In this document: in pieces, positions 35,170 through 39,487 of the stretch
Numbering within the stretch: position 1 is the first letter of the stretch
How the letters are laid out: each line of letters starts with the position of its first letter
Notes under the pieces: generated by a model
The model's input: the letters and a program-made list of their open reading frames with translations, nothing else
Database searches by the model: none
What the model was told of the DNA's origin: nothing
Assembly (NCBI RefSeq): GCF_016583785.1
Contig: NZ_NRRU01000050.1
Location: 1-39,487 of the forward strand
Reading direction: 5' to 3'
Length of the DNA stretch: 39,487 nt
Source: Rubrivivax gelatinosus
Lineage (GTDB): Bacteria > Pseudomonadota > Gammaproteobacteria > Burkholderiales > Burkholderiaceae_C
Translations under genes and position numbers: made by a program

Positions 35170-35844
35170 ATGAGCAAGCTCCGCAGACTCTGGCTCGTGT
35201 GGCCGGCGCTGGCCTGGGCCGCCGCCGCCGCCGCGCCGCCACCGGCCGCCGACGGCGCCTGGAACGCGCCCTACGCCGAGAAGCAGGCGGCGCTGGCCGC
35301 GCCGGCCGACGCCGCGCGCGGCGAGATCGCGTTCGAGGTCTGCCAGGGTTGCCACCGCTCGGGTGCGCTCGGGCGCACCGACGGCAGCTACCCACGGCTG
35401 GCTGGCCAGCATGCCAGCGTGCTGATCAAGCAGATGACGGACATCCGCGCCGGCCTGCGGCGCAACGAGAAGATGCGGCCGTTCATAGACGATTCGGTCG
35501 CCGGCACCCAGGACCTGGCCGACATCGCCGCCTACCTGGCCGGGCTGCCGTCGCCGCCGAACAACGGCCAGGGCCCCGGCACCGACCTGGCGCGCGGCGA
35601 GGCCTTGTACCGGGCCGAGTGTTCGGACTGCCATGGCCGCCGGGGCGAAGGCGATCCGGGAAAGTTCTACCCCCGGCTCAACGGCCAGCACTACCGCTAC
35701 ATGCTGCGCGAGGTGGCCGACATCCGCGACGGCCGGCGCGGCAACGCCAACCCGCACATGGTCACGGTGGTGAAGAAGCTGCCCGACGCCGAACTCGCCG
35801 CCATCGTCGACTACCTGTCGCGGCTGCCCACCGGCCCGCGCTGA
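35170..35844 (+). CDS. Second diheme cytochrome c
   Basis: A 224-residue protein with a signal peptide (about residues 1-22). Haem sites are CQGCHR and CSDCHG. YPRLAGQHASVL and YPRLNGQHYRYM repeat the c4-type motif in each half, with Met ligands likely in EKMRPF and PHMVTV. GAGAAGGAGAG lies just upstream of ATG 35170. It is related to, but clearly different from, the preceding diheme cytochrome, so the two may have different partners or potentials. It ends the cytochrome operon. Confidence 0.92.
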   Translation: MSKLRRLWLVWPALAWAAAAAAPPPAADGAWNAPYAEKQAALAAPADAARGEIAFEVCQGCHRSGALGRTDGSYPRLAGQHASVLIKQMTDIRAGLRRNEKMRPFIDDSVAGTQDLADIAAYLAGLPSPPNNGQGPGTDLARGEALYRAECSDCHGRRGEGDPGKFYPRLNGQHYRYMLREVADIRDGRRGNANPHMVTVVKKLPDAELAAIVDYLSRLPTGPR

Positions 35845-35852
35845 ACGGCCGG

Positions 35853-35873
35853 CCGCGCCCGGCGGCGGCGCGG
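35853..35873 (+). terminator. Possible hairpin at the end of the cytochrome operon
   Basis: CCGCGCC (35853-35859) and GGCGCGG (35867-35873) form a perfect seven-base stem 9 bases after the stop. No T-run follows. Confidence 0.35.
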
Positions 35874-35968
35874 GCGTTGCGGCCCACGCACGGGCACTGG
35901 ACGCGCGGGCATCGATGCGGAGAATGGCCGGCGACCCTTTGCCGTCACCCACTCGCGAGGTAACCGCC

Positions 35969-38695
<2,727 letters not shown>

Positions 38696-38714
38696 ACTGA
38701 ACGCCGCGATCAGA

Positions 38715-38733
38715 TCCGATACGTAGAATCGGA
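38715..38733. repeat. Inverted repeat upstream of the LysM-FecR gene
   Basis: TCCGAT (38715-38720) and ATCGGA (38728-38733) flank a 7-base spacer that includes TAGAAT, a -10-like hexamer (38724-38729). This could be an operator over a promoter or part of the end of the ppdK message; no T-run follows. Confidence 0.35.
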
Positions 38734-38767
38734 CACCCCCACCTGCGGCTCTCGGCCGCGCGCGCGC

Positions 38768-39487
38768 ATGTCGTCGATCACGCTGCACCGAGCTGTCCTG
38801 TCCGGCCTGCTCACGGGCTTCGCGAGCCTCACGCTGGCCGCGCCGCCGGCCACTGACGGCCCGATCTGGGTTTACCGGGTGCGCGCCGGCGACACGCTGG
38901 TCGCCCTGCAGGCCCGGCTGCTGGCGCCGGGCGTCGGCTGGCAGCTGCTGCAGCAGCGCAACGAGATCGCCGACCCGCGCCGCCTGCCCATCGGCCTGGC
39001 GCTGAAGATCCCGGTTTCGGCGCTGCGTGCCCGGCCGGTCGAGGCCGAGGTGCTGTTCAGCCACGGCGAGGTCGAACTGCGCCGCCCGGGCCAGGCGCCG
39101 CGGCCGCTGGCCTCGGGCGATCGGGTCGCCGACGGCGACGAGATCCTGACCGCACGCGGCTCGGCCTCGGCGGTGCTGCGTTTCGACGACGGCTCGCGGC
39201 TGCTGGTCGAACCGGCAAGCCGGCTGCGCATCGAAGCGCTGACGCGCCGCGGCGCCAGCGCCTATCACGAGTCGCGGCTGCGGCTGGACAGCGGCGGCGC
39301 CGAAGCCAAGGTCACGCCCAGCCCGGCCGCGCCGCCGCGGCCGCGGCTGCAGATCCGCACGCCGGTCGTCAACCTGGCCGTGCGTGGCACCGAGTTCCGC
39401 GCCCGCATCGCCGACGACGGCACCCGGCTCGAGGTGCTGAGCGGGCGCGTCGCTGCCGGCGCACGCGCGGTGCCGGCCGGCCTGGGT
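38768..39487 (+). CDS. LysM-FecR domain envelope protein (3' end outside window)
   Basis: The frame is open from ATG 38768 to the last base (240 codons). Residues 1-24: signal peptide (cleavage near TLAA). Residues ~33-80: LysM-like domain (YRVRAGDTLVALQARLL, then LPIGLALKIP), for binding peptidoglycan. Residues ~90-240: FecR-type domain with ASGDRVADGDEILTARGSASAVLRFDDGS and RTPVVNLAVRGTEFRARI. In many betaproteobacteria such proteins stand next to a CHASE2/adenylate-cyclase gene, so one may follow outside the window. This is not a classical FecR anti-sigma protein, because there is no cytoplasmic N-terminal domain. Confidence 0.85.
   Translation, partial: MSSITLHRAVLSGLLTGFASLTLAAPPATDGPIWVYRVRAGDTLVALQARLLAPGVGWQLLQQRNEIADPRRLPIGLALKIPVSALRARPVEAEVLFSHGEVELRRPGQAPRPLASGDRVADGDEILTARGSASAVLRFDDGSRLLVEPASRLRIEALTRRGASAYHESRLRLDSGGAEAKVTPSPAAPPRPRLQIRTPVVNLAVRGTEFRARIADDGTRLEVLSGRVAAGARAVPAGLG

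Overview
The window is very GC-rich, densely coded DNA with no intergenic gap over about 215 bases. I see no tRNA, rRNA, insertion sequence or CRISPR array. Gene families and syntenic pairs (aat-bpt, nsrR-nnrS, fpr, NUDIX-MBL fusion) point to a Burkholderiales betaproteobacterium. The orphan Rieske gene, c-type cytochrome wealth and anaerobic respiration genes suggest a Rubrivivax/Leptothrix-type member. That placement is inference; no rRNA is present to confirm it.

Layout. 1-3032: 3' part of a multi-PAS hybrid histidine kinase. 3052-5855 (minus): a secreted coiled-coil protein translationally coupled to oligopeptidase A. 6019-10207 (plus): YaeQ, a Tat-type prolyl oligopeptidase, and the N-degron pair aat-bpt. 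10159-12221 (minus): a thioredoxin-fold protein coupled to a NUDIX-metallo-beta-lactamase fusion. 12374-13147: ferredoxin-NADP reductase. 13227-13844 (minus): a Rieske protein without petBC. 14034-16426: a sigma-54 activator with a Cys/His-rich PAS domain, coupled to an RlmN-like radical SAM methyltransferase. 16437-18088 (minus): nsrR-nnrS with a clear NsrR operator. 18287-21368: an Irr-like Fur-family regulator, a GFA-type protein, and a coupled alpha/beta hydrolase-methyltransferase-ICMT trio. 21370-22523 (minus): a YkuD-like protein and a single-domain response regulator.

22737-29609: an Escherichia-type quinol:fumarate reductase operon (frdABCD) followed by pyruvate carboxylase. 29741-30583: an AraC-type regulator. 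30716-35844: a decaheme MtrA/PioA/DmsE cytochrome, an MtrB/PioB outer-membrane barrel and two diheme cytochromes c, which together look like a trans-outer-membrane electron conduit. 35969-38695: pyruvate phosphate dikinase. 38768 to the end: the start of a LysM-FecR envelope protein.

How it may work together. Pyruvate carboxylase and PPDK supply or interconvert C3/C4 acids, and fumarate reductase uses the C4 acids as an electron sink. The MtrAB-diheme module could move electrons between the periplasm and extracellular donors or acceptors. NsrR/NnrS, the Cys/His PAS activator and the Rieske paralogue fit a metabolically flexible facultative anaerobe. The most interesting segment is 30716-35844. 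It has the conduit core but no surface cytochrome, CymA or HiPIP beside it; two c4-like diheme proteins occupy that place.
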